In this document: piece by piece, positions 27,930 to 37,550 of the stretch
Numbering within the stretch: the stretch's first letter is position 1
Layout of the letters: the number at the start of each line of letters is the position of its first letter
Source: Clostridium intestinale DSM 6191
GTDB taxonomy: Bacteria; Bacillota; Clostridia; Clostridiales; Clostridiaceae
DNA length: 64,000 nt
Direction: 5' to 3'
Assembly (NCBI RefSeq): GCF_900130055.1
Contig: NZ_FQXU01000007.1
Location: 259,946-323,945, forward strand
Program-made: the position numbers and the translations under genes
Notes under the pieces: model-generated
What the model was told of the DNA's origin: nothing
Databases searched by the model: none
The model's input: the letters and a program-made list of their open reading frames with translations, nothing else

Positions 27930-28523
27930 CTATGATAGGAATTCACTTAATTTTTCTTCAGCATCCTCTTTTGTTGTAAAAGAGAATTCAAAATTAACTA
28001 TCTTTTCTTGGTCTAAGTCACTTAGTTCTTTAACCATCTTATAATTTTTAAATACATCTTTTGATTCATCTTCAATAGTAGGTTTGCCAGTACTATCTGC
28101 TTTATATATAGCAAAATATCCATCTTTTTCGCCTAAATAATAGCTGTTAGGAGTTAATTTTTTTACTGTACTCCTACTGAAAACCATCTGTTCTTCTCCT
28201 TCTTTTTCTAAGGAGTAGTTTTTATTTTCTAATTTATTTAAAAGTTCTTCTCTATTAATATCTCCAGTTATTGAGTTTTCGCTCTTATAATCCTTAAGCT
28301 TCATTGACTTTTCAACCTTATCATTATTCTTAAATATAAGCGTAATGGAGTCCTTTAAGCTTTTATCTTTTTCATTTAATAGCTGTTCTTCTTTAACTTG
28401 TTCTTGCTCAACCTTATATTTATTGTGTATATATTTTGAAACCCCCACATAAGTACCTGCAAAAACTAATACCAAAAATAAAGAACTTAAAATAATTACC
28501 GAAACCAACTTTCTTTTATTCAT
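27930..28523 (-). CDS. Single-pass membrane protein with BofC-like C-terminal region
   Basis: A 197-residue protein. An N-terminal anchor (KLVSVIILSSLFLVLVFAGT) is followed by a charged coiled stretch (~35-60) and an outer domain. The C-terminal part, YYLGEKDGYFAIYKADSTGK then ELSDLDQEKIVNFEF and KEDAEEKLSEFLS, resembles the C-terminal domain found in BofC and related clostridial proteins, where it acts in spore-forming cells. That assignment is by pattern only. ATG at 28523 follows a ribosome site in AAGAGGTGAGATT. Confidence 0.5.
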   Translation of the reverse strand: MNKRKLVSVIILSSLFLVLVFAGTYVGVSKYIHNKYKVEQEQVKEEQLLNEKDKSLKDSITLIFKNNDKVEKSMKLKDYKSENSITGDINREELLNKLENKNYSLEKEGEEQMVFSRSTVKKLTPNSYYLGEKDGYFAIYKADSTGKPTIEDESKDVFKNYKMVKELSDLDQEKIVNFEFSFTTKEDAEEKLSEFLS

Positions 28524-28588
28524 AATAATCTCACCTCTTAGGTGTGATTATGTCCATTATTATCCAAAGTATTCACTTTTATAGAAAT

Positions 28589-29410
28589 TTATCTGATTTT
28601 TTTACCATCTAAATATCCTAATTTATATAAACCCTCTAGTTTACTCTTGTCTTTTGTAAATCTATCAACTTGAAGCTTTTCACTAGGTCTTATTACTATA
28701 GCTTTACCTTGTTTCTCAAGCTCATCAATTAAATCTAACTGCCTGTTATAAACCTCATGTCTAGTTTCCATAAGCTTAATTAAATTTGGATACTTTTTAT
28801 AAAATCTTTTTGCAAGTCTAATAGATTTGTCTTTTTCTTTCTTATATCCTAAGTTTCTAGTAAGAACTACTACAAACTTTTCATATCCATCTCTCAATGC
28901 CTTCTCTATTGGAATAGGGTCTGCTATGGCCCCATCTAAAAGTTTTTTATTCTCATATTCAACAATTGGAGAAACTAATGGAAGAGATGAAGAAGCTCTA
29001 ACTATTAAGTTAGGATCATTAAGCTCCTTTTTATTATAATATATTGATTCTCCTGTCACTATATCCGTTACCCCAATATAAAAATCTCTATTATCATTTT
29101 CAAATGTTTCATAATCAAATTTAACTAAGTTGTTTGGAATTTCATCAAATATAAAATTCATACCAAATAATGATTTCTCTTTAAAATAATTTCTAAAACT
29201 TAAATATCTTTTATCATTTATGTAGTCAATCATTATTCTTCTATTTCTTCCCTTTTGTTTTGAAATATATGAAAAAGCATGACAAGCCCCTGCCGATACT
29301 CCTGCTACATAAGGAAAATTAATTTCATTTTCCAAAAAATATTCTAAAACTCCTGCTGTGTATATGCCTCTCATTCCGCCGCCTTCTAGAACTAATGCTG
29401 TATCTTTCAT
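28589..29410 (-). CDS. Patatin-like phospholipase
   Basis: A 273-residue patatin-fold lipid acyl hydrolase. The oxyanion motif is LVLEGGGMRGIYTAG, the nucleophile elbow is VAGVSAGACHAFSY (GxSxG) near residue 42, and the catalytic aspartate lies in LLDGAIADPIPIE (DGA). The Ser-Asp dyad is intact. It resembles YjjU-type bacterial patatins. ATG at 29410 follows AGGAGTGAATCAT. A GTG nine bases upstream is less likely. It faces away from the suf operon. Confidence 0.9.
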   Translation of the reverse strand: MKDTALVLEGGGMRGIYTAGVLEYFLENEINFPYVAGVSAGACHAFSYISKQKGRNRRIMIDYINDKRYLSFRNYFKEKSLFGMNFIFDEIPNNLVKFDYETFENDNRDFYIGVTDIVTGESIYYNKKELNDPNLIVRASSSLPLVSPIVEYENKKLLDGAIADPIPIEKALRDGYEKFVVVLTRNLGYKKEKDKSIRLAKRFYKKYPNLIKLMETRHEVYNRQLDLIDELEKQGKAIVIRPSEKLQVDRFTKDKSKLEGLYKLGYLDGKKIR

Positions 29411-29523
29411 ATGATTCACTCCTATAATTTATTCTATCTTTAAATTATAACAAACTATTTTAAAAATTATAACATAATTTATGTAACCATTGGAAATTTA
29501 TATATGTATACTCTGTTTTACTA

Positions 29524-29552
29524 TTGACTTACTAAGTTTTGGGTGATACTAT
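29524..29552 (+). promoter_or_regulatory. Promoter of the suf operon
   Basis: TTGACT, exactly 17 bases, then TACTAT, ending 46 bases before the sufC start. This is a close match to a vegetative sigma promoter. I see no clear Rrf2/IscR-type palindrome beside it, and no rrf2 gene is linked. Confidence 0.7.
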
Positions 29553-29598
29553 AAAATAAATCAGAGTAAAATTATCGGAATTAAGAGGTGTTCGTTTT

Positions 29599-30351
29599 AT
29601 GAAAGAAGTTTTAATTGATATAAAAAACTTAAAAACTAAAGTTGAAGATAAAGAAATCTTAAAAGGCTTAGATTTAAAAATTAATAAAGGTGAAGTGCAT
29701 GTAATAATGGGACCTAATGGTGCAGGTAAATCTACTTTAGCTTATGCTATAATGGGTCATCCTAAATATGAAGTATCTGAAGGCTCAATATCCTTTGAGG
29801 GTGAAGATATTTCAGAATTAAAGGTTAATGAAAGAGCTAAAAAAGGTATCTTCTTATCCTTCCAAAATCCAGAAGAAGTTCCCGGAATAACAGTTGAAAA
29901 CTTTATACGTTCTTCTAAAAGTTCTGTTGAAGATAAACCAATAAGTCCATTTGCTTTTAATTTTAAATTAAAAAATCAAATGAAAAACTTGAACATTCCT
30001 GAGACTTATGGAGAAAGATATTTAAATGTGGGCTTCTCTGGTGGAGAAAAGAAGAAAAATGAAATTCTTCAAATGCTTCTACTAGAACCTAAACTTGCTA
30101 TATTAGATGAAACAGATTCTGGTCTAGATGTAGACGCAGTAAAAATTGTTTCTCAAGGGGTTTCAATGTTTAAGAAAGAAGAGAATTCTATATTAATCAT
30201 TACCCACAACACTAAAATCCTAGAAAACTTAAAAGCTGACTTTGTTCATGTTTTAATTGATGGAAAAATAGTTAAAACTGGCTCTGAAGATCTTATAAGT
30301 GAAATCAACGAAAATGGTTTTAACGGCTTTAAAAATCTTATAGAAAAGTAA
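29599..30351 (+). CDS. sufC: Fe-S cluster assembly ATPase SufC
   Basis: ABC-type ATPase of the SufBCD scaffold, 250 residues, cytoplasmic and not a transporter. Walker A is MGPNGAGKSTL, the SufC-specific Q-loop region reads FLSFQNPEEVPGI, the signature is NVGFSGGEKKKNEILQM, and Walker B LAILDETDSGLDVDAVK. This matches SufC closely. First gene of the five-gene suf operon (sufCBDSU), the standard Gram-positive order. Confidence 0.96.
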   Translation: MKEVLIDIKNLKTKVEDKEILKGLDLKINKGEVHVIMGPNGAGKSTLAYAIMGHPKYEVSEGSISFEGEDISELKVNERAKKGIFLSFQNPEEVPGITVENFIRSSKSSVEDKPISPFAFNFKLKNQMKNLNIPETYGERYLNVGFSGGEKKKNEILQMLLLEPKLAILDETDSGLDVDAVKIVSQGVSMFKKEENSILIITHNTKILENLKADFVHVLIDGKIVKTGSEDLISEINENGFNGFKNLIEK

Positions 30352-30360
30352 GGTGATATT

Positions 30361-31767
30361 ATGGAAAAGAGAAAAACCTACGTAGAAGACGTAGATAGAG
30401 GCATATATGATGTTAAAAATGAAGATAAATTTAGTTATAAATCAGATAAAGGGTTAACAAAGGAAGTTATATTATCTATTTCCAAGGAAAAAAATGAACC
30501 TGATTGGATGAGAGACTTTAGACTTAAGTCTCTAGATATATATAACTCTATAGAAGTTCCTACTTGGGGTCCTGATATAAGCGATCTTGATATGAACAAC
30601 ATAGTTACTTACGTTAAACCAGATACTTCAATGAAACATACTTGGGATGATGTTCCCGATGAAATAAAAAATACTTTTGAGTTATTAGGTATTCCTGAAG
30701 CCGAGAGAACTTCCCTTGCTGGAGTTGGCGCTCAATATGATTCAGAAGTTGTATATCATAGTATCAAAGAAGATCTAGTTAAGTTAGGTGTAGTTTACAC
30801 TGACATGGAGACAGCTGTAAGAGATTACGAGGACATAGTAAAAAAATACTTTATGAAATTAGTTCCTCCTCAAGACCATAAGTTTGCAGCTCTACATGGT
30901 GCAGTTTGGTCAGGAGGTTCTTTTGTTTATGTACCTAAAGGAGTTGAAGTTGATATTCCACTTCAATCTTACTTTAGATTAAACTCTCCAGGAGCTGGTC
31001 AGTTTGAGCATACTCTAATAGTAGTTGAAGAAGGTGCTAAACTTCATTTTATAGAAGGTTGTTCAGCTCCTAAGTACAATGTAACTAACCTTCATGCAGG
31101 TTGTGTTGAACTTTTTGTTAAAGAAGATGCAACTTTGAGATACTCAACTATTGAGAACTGGTCAAGAAACATGATGAACTTAAACACTAAAAGAGCTTCA
31201 GTTGACAAAAACGGAAAAATAGAATGGATATCAGGATCTTTTGGATCAAAAGTTTCTATGTTATATCCAATGAGTATATTAAAAGGTGACGGTGCTTCTT
31301 CTGAGTTTACTGGAATAACTTTTGCATCATCTGGTCAAGAGTTAGACACAGGTACCAAGGTAATTCATGCTGCTCCTAACACTTCATCTACTATAAACTC
31401 AAAGTCTATATCTAGAGATGGAGGTAAAGCAATCTACAGAGGAGTTGTTAGAATAACTCCAAATGCTGTTAACTCAAAATCTACTGTTTCTTGTGAATCT
31501 TTAATGCTTGATAACAAGTCAATTTCAGATACTATACCAGTAGTTCAGATTGAAAATGACGAAGTTGATATCGGACATGAAGCAAAAATAGGAAGAATAT
31601 CTGATGATGCTATCTTCTACTTAATGTCTAGGGGTCTAAGTGAAGATGAAGCTAAAAAGATGATAGTTAGAGGTTTCGTTGAACCAATTTCTAAAGAACT
31701 TCCACTTGAATACGCAGTTGAAATGAACAACTTAATTAACTTAGAACTTGAAGGTGCTATAGGATAG
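30361..31767 (+). CDS. sufB: Fe-S cluster assembly scaffold SufB
   Basis: Scaffold on which new Fe-S clusters are built, 468 residues. It contains KYFMKLVPPQDHKFAALHGA and the SufB core GSFVYVPKGVEVDIPLQ, EGCSAPKYNVTNLHAG, then CESLMLDNKSISDTIP and DEVDIGHEAKIGRISDD. ATG at 30361 follows AAGGTGATATT, nine bases after the sufC stop. Confidence 0.97.
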   Translation: MEKRKTYVEDVDRGIYDVKNEDKFSYKSDKGLTKEVILSISKEKNEPDWMRDFRLKSLDIYNSIEVPTWGPDISDLDMNNIVTYVKPDTSMKHTWDDVPDEIKNTFELLGIPEAERTSLAGVGAQYDSEVVYHSIKEDLVKLGVVYTDMETAVRDYEDIVKKYFMKLVPPQDHKFAALHGAVWSGGSFVYVPKGVEVDIPLQSYFRLNSPGAGQFEHTLIVVEEGAKLHFIEGCSAPKYNVTNLHAGCVELFVKEDATLRYSTIENWSRNMMNLNTKRASVDKNGKIEWISGSFGSKVSMLYPMSILKGDGASSEFTGITFASSGQELDTGTKVIHAAPNTSSTINSKSISRDGGKAIYRGVVRITPNAVNSKSTVSCESLMLDNKSISDTIPVVQIENDEVDIGHEAKIGRISDDAIFYLMSRGLSEDEAKKMIVRGFVEPISKELPLEYAVEMNNLINLELEGAIG

Positions 31768-31777
31768 GAGGGATACA

Positions 31778-32869
31778 ATGTCATTACAATTAACTAACTT
31801 AAACGAAATACCAGTAAAAACTTTTAGATGGCTTGGAATAAACAATGTTTCTTTAAAAGACGTTGAAGTTCCAACTATAACAGAGTTTAAACACAACTTT
31901 GAATCAGTTGATGCAGACTCTTACAATCTAGACTTCTCTTCTAAAAACTTTCCTAAAGTTCTAGACTTTGAAAGAGAAACTTATGGAGTTTCTGAAGGAG
32001 TACTTAATCAAGTTAACAAGGAAGCTAACAGTAGCTTTTACTTAAATATAAAGAAGTCAGTTTTAGAACCTATCCTAGTTAATTACAAGTTAGACTCTAA
32101 AAGTCCAACTCTTGTAGCTAGTAACTTCATCTTAGCCGAAGAAGGTTCAACTGCTACTGTTATAGTCAATCTTGACTCAAGTGAAGATGAGTTTAACTAC
32201 GCTAACTCTTTAATTAAGATATATGCACAAAGAAATTCACAAGTAAATGTAGTTGTAATTCAAACATTAAACAACAAAAGTGTGAACTTAACATCTTCTG
32301 TATCTATACTTGAAGAAGATGCTAAAGTTAATTATAGTTTTATTGACTTAGGCTCACTTAACTCACTTTCTAGCTACTACTCTTACCTAAATGGAGAAAA
32401 CTCTAACTCTAGTTTAGACTCTCTTTATATAGGAGAAGGTAAAAAGATAATAGACATCAACTACTCTCTTATTCAAAGAGGAAAGTCAACTTTAGGAGTA
32501 ATAAACTCAAAAGGTGCTCTACTAGATGAAAGTAAAAAGATCTTTAGAGGTACATTAGACTTTAAGAGAGGTGCATCAGGCTCTATAGGAAAAGAAGAAG
32601 AGTATGTTATGCTTCTTTCCCCTAAAGCTAGAAATAGTTCAATTCCACTACTTTTATGTAGAGAAGATGATGTTCAAGGAGAACATGCAGCTTCTGCAGG
32701 AAAAATAGATGAAGACACTCTATTCTATCTAATGAGTAGAGGTTTATCTTTAGAAGAAAGTAAAAAGTTACTCATTTTAGCTCACTTTACACCAATTATA
32801 AATAATCTGCCAGAAAGTTTAAGAGAAGATTTAATTAATTCCATAGAGGAGAAACTTAAAAATGTCTAA
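31778..32869 (+). CDS. sufD: Fe-S cluster assembly protein SufD
   Basis: Partner of SufB in the SufBC2D complex, 363 residues. It shares the right-handed beta-helix core and the C-terminal signature DDVQGEHAASAGKIDEDTLF followed by YLMSRGLSLEESKKLL. The middle region is more diverged than in SufB, as expected. ATG at 31778 follows TAGGAGGGATACA. The gene overlaps sufS by 8 bases. Confidence 0.95.
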   Translation: MSLQLTNLNEIPVKTFRWLGINNVSLKDVEVPTITEFKHNFESVDADSYNLDFSSKNFPKVLDFERETYGVSEGVLNQVNKEANSSFYLNIKKSVLEPILVNYKLDSKSPTLVASNFILAEEGSTATVIVNLDSSEDEFNYANSLIKIYAQRNSQVNVVVIQTLNNKSVNLTSSVSILEEDAKVNYSFIDLGSLNSLSSYYSYLNGENSNSSLDSLYIGEGKKIIDINYSLIQRGKSTLGVINSKGALLDESKKIFRGTLDFKRGASGSIGKEEEYVMLLSPKARNSSIPLLLCREDDVQGEHAASAGKIDEDTLFYLMSRGLSLEESKKLLILAHFTPIINNLPESLREDLINSIEEKLKNV

Positions 32870-34082
32870 CAGTTATAAAGATTTATTTCCGCTAATTAAA
32901 AATAATAAAAATCTAATCTATCTTGATTCGGCAGCAACAAGTCAAAAACCTTATACTGTAATAGAAGCTTTAAATGAATATTATCATAAATCCAATGCCA
33001 ATCCTCATAGAGGCGCTTACGGCATTTCAATAGACTCCACTAACATTTATGAAGCAGGAAGAGCCAAGGTTAAGGAACTTCTTAACCTTCCTTCCTCTCA
33101 TGAGGTTATATTTACTAAGAATAACACTGAAGCTTTAAACCTAGTTGCTTACTCCTACGGATTAACTTTTATTAATGAAGGTGATGAAATTGTTGTTTCA
33201 ATAACAGAACATCACTCAAACTTAATCCCTTGGCAACATGTAGCTAAGGTTAAAAAGGCAACCTTAAAATATCTTTACATTAATGATAACTATAAAATAA
33301 CTCAAGAAGAGATAGATGAAAAGATAACTTCAAAAACAAAGCTAATAGCAGTAGGTCAAGCTTCTAATGTACTTGGAACCATAAATCCAATAGAAGCTAT
33401 AATAAAAAAGGTGCAAGAAGTTAACGCAAAAGTTATTGTAGATGGAGCTCAAGGAGTACCTCACATAAAGACTGATTTATCTAAATATACTCCTGACTTT
33501 TACACCTTCTCTCCTCATAAAATCTTTGGCCCAATGGGTATAGGAGTATTGTGTGCAGATAAAAAACTATTAGATGAAATGCCTCCATTTATGTACGGTG
33601 GTGACATGGTTGAGTATGTATATGAACAAGAAACTACCTTTGATGAAGTTCCTCATAAATTTGAAGCAGGAACTCAACATGTAGAAGGCGTTTATGGTTT
33701 AACTAAGGCAATAGATTTTATTAATACTATCGGATATGAAAAAATACACACATATGAACAAGAACTTTTAGAGTATGCTCATGAAAAACTTAATTCTCTT
33801 TCCTATGTTAAGATAATAGGTCCAAAAGAGGCCCATGATAAGGTTGGTGTTGTTTCATTTGTAGTTGATGATATCCATCCTCATGATTTAGCTACCATAC
33901 TAGATTCAAAAGGTATAGCATTAAGAGCTGGTAATCACTGTGCTCAACCACTTTTAAGATACTTAGGTGTAAATGCAACCAACAGAATCAGTTTATCTAT
34001 TTATAATGAAAAAACTGACATTGATAAACTTGTAGATGCCTTAAACTATGCAAGGAGGTTATTTGGACATGGACATGAGTAA
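32862..34082 (+). CDS. sufS: Cysteine desulfurase SufS
   Basis: PLP enzyme of 406 residues that removes sulfur from cysteine for cluster assembly. Group II features are YLDSAATSQKP at the start, NPHRGAYGIS, VSITEHHSNLIPWQ, VDGAQGVPHIKTD, the PLP lysine in FYTFSPHKIFGPMGIGVL, and the active-site cysteine in ALRAGNHCAQPLL. It hands sulfur to SufU encoded next. ATG at 32862 lies inside the end of sufD. Confidence 0.97.
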   Translation: MSNSYKDLFPLIKNNKNLIYLDSAATSQKPYTVIEALNEYYHKSNANPHRGAYGISIDSTNIYEAGRAKVKELLNLPSSHEVIFTKNNTEALNLVAYSYGLTFINEGDEIVVSITEHHSNLIPWQHVAKVKKATLKYLYINDNYKITQEEIDEKITSKTKLIAVGQASNVLGTINPIEAIIKKVQEVNAKVIVDGAQGVPHIKTDLSKYTPDFYTFSPHKIFGPMGIGVLCADKKLLDEMPPFMYGGDMVEYVYEQETTFDEVPHKFEAGTQHVEGVYGLTKAIDFINTIGYEKIHTYEQELLEYAHEKLNSLSYVKIIGPKEAHDKVGVVSFVVDDIHPHDLATILDSKGIALRAGNHCAQPLLRYLGVNATNRISLSIYNEKTDIDKLVDALNYARRLFGHGHE

Positions 34083-34491
34083 ACTATACACAGAACTAAT
34101 AATGGAACATAACAGCTCCAAAAGAAATAAAAGAGAACTTGAAAATCCAGACAAAACAGAAAGAGGTCATAACCCTTCCTGTGGAGATGAGATATCCCTT
34201 TCAGTAAAATTTAATGGAGATATCATTGAAGATATGGCTTTTACAGGCAGTGGATGTGCTATATCACAAGCTTCAACTTCTATTATGATAGATTTAATCA
34301 AAGGTAAAAGCAAACAAGAAGCTTTGTCCTTAGTAGAAACTTTTATCTCCATGATAAAACGCGAAATAACAAATGAAGAAGAACTTCTAGCTCTAGAAGA
34401 TGCTATGGTATTTCAAAACATCCAAAACATGCCTGCAAGAGTAAAGTGTGCAGTACTTGCTTGGCACACTTTAAAGGAATCACTTAAATAA
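34069..34491 (+). CDS. sufU: Zinc-dependent sulfur-transfer protein SufU
   Basis: A 140-residue IscU-like protein that accepts sulfur from SufS. The three cysteines lie in NPSCGDEISL, TGSGCAISQAS and ARVKCAVLAWH, and the aspartate in the first motif completes the zinc site. The insertion typical of SufU over IscU is present. I chose ATG at 34069 because AGGAGG ends ten bases upstream. It overlaps sufS by 14 bases. Last gene of the operon. Confidence 0.95.
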   Translation: MDMSKLYTELIMEHNSSKRNKRELENPDKTERGHNPSCGDEISLSVKFNGDIIEDMAFTGSGCAISQASTSIMIDLIKGKSKQEALSLVETFISMIKREITNEEELLALEDAMVFQNIQNMPARVKCAVLAWHTLKESLK

Positions 34492-34507
34492 ATTAAGAGT
34501 TAAAAGA

Positions 34508-34608
34508 GAATAGTTAAGAGTTATGGGTAAAATTCCTTAGGAATTTTTGATTAATTAAAGTTTTTGCTTCTGCAAAAATCATCCATTACTATTAACTCTT
34601 AACTATTC
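34508..34608. repeat. MITE-like intergenic repeat with 16-bp inverted ends
   Basis: Perfect terminal inverted repeats GAATAGTTAAGAGTTA and TAACTCTTAACTATTC enclose about 70 bases. Inside are the palindrome ATTCCTTAGGAAT and a hairpin TTTTTGC/GCAAAAA. The flanks repeat the same words (TTAAGAGTTAA before, ATTAAAC after). It fills the spacer between convergent sufU and DUF2200 genes and may also terminate transcription. A degenerate relative seems to lie at about 13005-13249. Confidence 0.7.
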
Positions 34609-34633
34609 ATTATTAAACTAATTTCTGAACTCT

Positions 34634-34984
34634 CTATTTTCTTAATATTTTCTCCATGGTTTTACCTTTGGCAAGCTCATCAACTAACTTATCTAGATAT
34701 CTGATTTTTTGCATTAATTCATCCTCTATTTCTTCTACTCTATATCCGCAAATTACTCCTTTTATAAGTGAAGCATTTGGATTAATATGAGGTGCTTCTT
34801 TAAAGAAGGTTTCCATATCCACTTCATTAATTATTTGCTTATGTAACGAATCTTCATTATACCCAGTAAGCCAAAAAATAACTTCATCCACTTCTTCTTT
34901 TGTTCTTCCTTTTCTCTCAACTTTTTGTATATAGAGTGGATAAATCCTCGAGAAAGGCATTGCGAAAATTTTTAAATTCTTCAT
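34634..34984 (-). CDS. DUF2200 family protein
   Basis: A 116-residue protein opening [19 protein letters not shown], with FWLTGYNE and a later [17 protein letters not shown] then [13 protein letters not shown]. This is the DUF2200 pattern, a small cytoplasmic family of unknown function. ATG at 34984 follows GGAGAAATAAAAA. It follows the nitrilase-type gene by 17 bases, so the two may form one transcript. Confidence 0.8.
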   Translation of the reverse strand: MKNLKIFAMPFSRIYPLYIQKVERKGRTKEEVDEVIFWLTGYNEDSLHKQIINEVDMETFFKEAPHINPNASLIKGVICGYRVEEIEDELMQKIRYLDKLVDELAKGKTMEKILRK

Positions 34985-35001
34985 TTTTTATTTCTCCTTT
35001 A

Positions 35002-35877
35002 CTATTTCCTATAGTCTTTTCTTATAAATGGCTCCTCAATGTTTTCAGAAATCAGCAATTTATATTTCTGTGGATGGCGGTATGCATTTCCATGAACTTC
35101 ACTATTTCTATACTTTCTGATTTCATCAACAGGAAAATCAGCTATATAAATCCCCTCTTGTTCACCTGCTTCAATAATAAGAGTATCTCTTGATTCAGAA
35201 TCGGAAGGGCTATAAGCCATACCATCAAAAGCAGTAGAATGACCATTACAATCTGGTTTGCCTTTAGGATAATTTACAGTAGCAATTCCAACCATATTCT
35301 CATAAGCTCTTCCCCTTAATTGTGAAATGCGGTTTATTTCCATAGGGCAAGCATTAGGAACTAAAATAATCTCTGCTCCCTTTAGCATAAGAATCCTTGC
35401 ACTCTCTGGAAATTCTCTATCATAGCAAATCATTGAACCGATTTTTACATTTCCTTGCTCTGTATCTAAATCCCCAACATAAAAATCAGCCCCTGGTGTT
35501 AATCGACATTCATCTCCAAAATCACAAGTATGTACTTTTGCATAAGTAAATACCTTATTTCCAAAACGATCAAACAAACAAATACTGTTCCTTGGTAATG
35601 GATCATACTTTTCTAAGAAAGTTATTCCGATTGCCATATTAAGTTCTTTTGCAAGCTTCCCAAAGGAATTAACAAATGTACTATCACTAGATACAGCACT
35701 TGTCTTCAGCTCATCTATATCTTCTGGAATATTATACCCAACGCTCCACATTTCAGGAAACAATGCAATATCTGCACCTATCTCTTTAGATTTTCTGCAA
35801 TACTCTAATCCTTTTTGTAAGTTTTCTTCTAAACTGTCTTCAGGCATAATTTGCAATAGTGCAACCTTTAAATTCAT
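35002..35877 (-). CDS. Carbon-nitrogen hydrolase (nitrilase superfamily)
   Basis: A 291-residue nitrilase-superfamily amidase. The Glu-Lys-Cys triad is visible: E in ALFPEMWSVGYN, K in TYAKVHTCDFG and C in GSMICYDREFPESAR. The fold is alpha-beta-beta-alpha. Subgroup unclear; carbamoyl-putrescine or omega-amidase-like relatives are possible. ATG at 35877 follows GGGGAGGTATAAAATT. Upstream in-frame residues are not needed. Confidence 0.88.
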   Translation of the reverse strand: MNLKVALLQIMPEDSLEENLQKGLEYCRKSKEIGADIALFPEMWSVGYNIPEDIDELKTSAVSSDSTFVNSFGKLAKELNMAIGITFLEKYDPLPRNSICLFDRFGNKVFTYAKVHTCDFGDECRLTPGADFYVGDLDTEQGNVKIGSMICYDREFPESARILMLKGAEIILVPNACPMEINRISQLRGRAYENMVGIATVNYPKGKPDCNGHSTAFDGMAYSPSDSESRDTLIIEAGEQEGIYIADFPVDEIRKYRNSEVHGNAYRHPQKYKLLISENIEEPFIRKDYRK

Positions 35878-36003
35878 AATTTTATACCTCCCCACAAGAC
35901 TTAGATTTCTTATATCCTTACTTATAATCATATCATTTTTTACTTGCAAATCATAACAATAATCATATTATCAAACTAACAGGTTCATCAAAATATCAAA
36001 AAA

Positions 36004-36036
36004 GGCCTCTCATAGTCTATCAAACCATGAGAGGCC
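36004..36036 (-). terminator. Terminator of the ABC-2 exporter operon
   Basis: Stem GGCCTCTCAT/ATGAGAGGCC followed on the minus strand by TTTTTTGATATTTTG. It lies 11 bases past the permease stop. A strong intrinsic terminator. Confidence 0.9.
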
Positions 36037-36046
36037 ATCAAATTAA

Positions 36047-36790
36047 TTACTCCCACTTAAAAAATTTTATAGAAATGCTTATACATATAACTGCGATAAC
36101 AATCATCAAAGTTGCTGGAATTAAAACGCTATCTGCAGCCAATCCAAGAGAGGCAGCTTTAAGAAGTTTTATTCCTTGGGTTAAAGGTAATATATCAGCA
36201 ACCTTTTGAAGGGCTACGGGCATTACTTCATAAGGAAGAGTAGCTCCAGAAAATATAAGCATTGGAAAGTACAACAAACTTGCCGTCGCACTTGCAACTT
36301 TCATGTTTGGAGCAATCCCTCCTACTAATACTCCTATGCTGAACATAGACAACATTACTAGAAAATATGCCCCTAAAAAATGAATCCAGGAACCTTGAAC
36401 CTGATAATCAAAAAATAATGCTCCTACTATATAAATAAGAACAAAAGAAGTAATTGAATAAAGAGCATAAATAACAAGTTGGACTGTTAGTATGAGTGTT
36501 GGGCTTATAGGTGTAACTTTAAAGCGTTTTAGTATCTTTCTATTTCTATAATCGGATACTACTAAAGGCAGCCCCATAACCCCACCAGCACAAATAGCTA
36601 TAGTTGATATCCCACTAAAAGATTGAGCCAACAAAGTATATTCTGCCCCCTCAAAAGCAGGTTTATTTCCAAACACTAAACCCAATATAACAATAACAAC
36701 AACAGGCATAAATATAGCAAAGATAAGCATATCCATTCCCCTTAGGGATAATTTTAATTCTGTTTTAAATAAGGCTTTAAATGCTTTCAT
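36047..36790 (-). CDS. ABC-2 type exporter permease
   Basis: A 247-residue permease with about six membrane segments, starting MKAFKALFKTELKLSLRGMD and then FAIFMPVVVIVILGLVFG. It contains the ABC-2 stretch YFPMLIFSGATLPYEVMP followed by LPLTQGIKLLKAASLG. This layout is typical of drug or lipid exporter permeases. ATG at 36790 follows GAGGAGGAAGAAA. It overlaps its ATPase partner gene by 14 bases. The substrate cannot be read from sequence. Confidence 0.9.
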   Translation of the reverse strand: MKAFKALFKTELKLSLRGMDMLIFAIFMPVVVIVILGLVFGNKPAFEGAEYTLLAQSFSGISTIAICAGGVMGLPLVVSDYRNRKILKRFKVTPISPTLILTVQLVIYALYSITSFVLIYIVGALFFDYQVQGSWIHFLGAYFLVMLSMFSIGVLVGGIAPNMKVASATASLLYFPMLIFSGATLPYEVMPVALQKVADILPLTQGIKLLKAASLGLAADSVLIPATLMIVIAVICISISIKFFKWE

Positions 36791-37508
36791 TTTCTTCCTC
36801 CTCATCTGTATACCAAAGGTAAGTATCTTCAAGTTTTTCATATGGACTTCTTGCTATTGCCTCACTTACTGTACCATGAAAAACACTTTTCCCATCTTTC
36901 AAAATCATGATTCTATCACATAAAACTTCAACCTCATCCATAAAATGAGAGGTTAATAAGATAGTAATACCTTTCTTCTTTAGCTCTGATAGACTCTTCC
37001 ATACCTCTCTTCGTGCCTTAGCATCCAATCCAGTAGTTAATTCATCTAAAAATATAACCTCAGGATTAGGAATCAAAGCTAGAACTATAAAAAGTCTTTG
37101 CTTCTGTCCCCCAGAAAGTTCACTAACCATGTTTTTCTGCTTATCAAAAAGTCCAAATTGTTTTAAAAGAACTCCATAGTCCTGTGATCTTTTATAAAGA
37201 GAGGCTATAATTTCACAAAGCTCACCAACCTTTATTTTATCTTGATAGTTAGCCTCTTGAAATTGAACTCCTACCCTTTCAAATAACTTTTTCCTATGAA
37301 CTTCAGGGTTCATTCCTAAAATAGATACTTTTCCACTATCCTGCTTCTTCGTTCCCAAAATACATTCAATTGTTGTGCTTTTACCTGCACCATTTGCACC
37401 TAATAACCCAAATACTTCTCCAGGGTAAATAGATATATTAACATTCTCTACCGCTTTAATATCTCCGTAAAACTTGCATAATTCTTTTACTTCAATGGTT
37501 GCTTCCAT
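36777..37508 (-). CDS. ABC-2 exporter ATPase
   Basis: A 243-residue ATP-binding subunit. Walker A is LLGANGAGKSTTIECIL, signature VSELSGGQKQRLFI, Walker B VIFLDELTTGLDAKARR, and switch region LLTSHFMDEVEVLCDRI. Pairs with the permease downstream. ATG at 37508 follows AGGAGGTATTAATCGT. The operon is preceded by a hairpin and by a dual MerR-domain regulator that presumably controls it. Confidence 0.92.
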   Translation of the reverse strand: MEATIEVKELCKFYGDIKAVENVNISIYPGEVFGLLGANGAGKSTTIECILGTKKQDSGKVSILGMNPEVHRKKLFERVGVQFQEANYQDKIKVGELCEIIASLYKRSQDYGVLLKQFGLFDKQKNMVSELSGGQKQRLFIVLALIPNPEVIFLDELTTGLDAKARREVWKSLSELKKKGITILLTSHFMDEVEVLCDRIMILKDGKSVFHGTVSEAIARSPYEKLEDTYLWYTDEEEENESI

Positions 37509-37550
37509 ACGATTAATACCTCCTCTTCTTTTTCTTTCATAAAAAGAATA

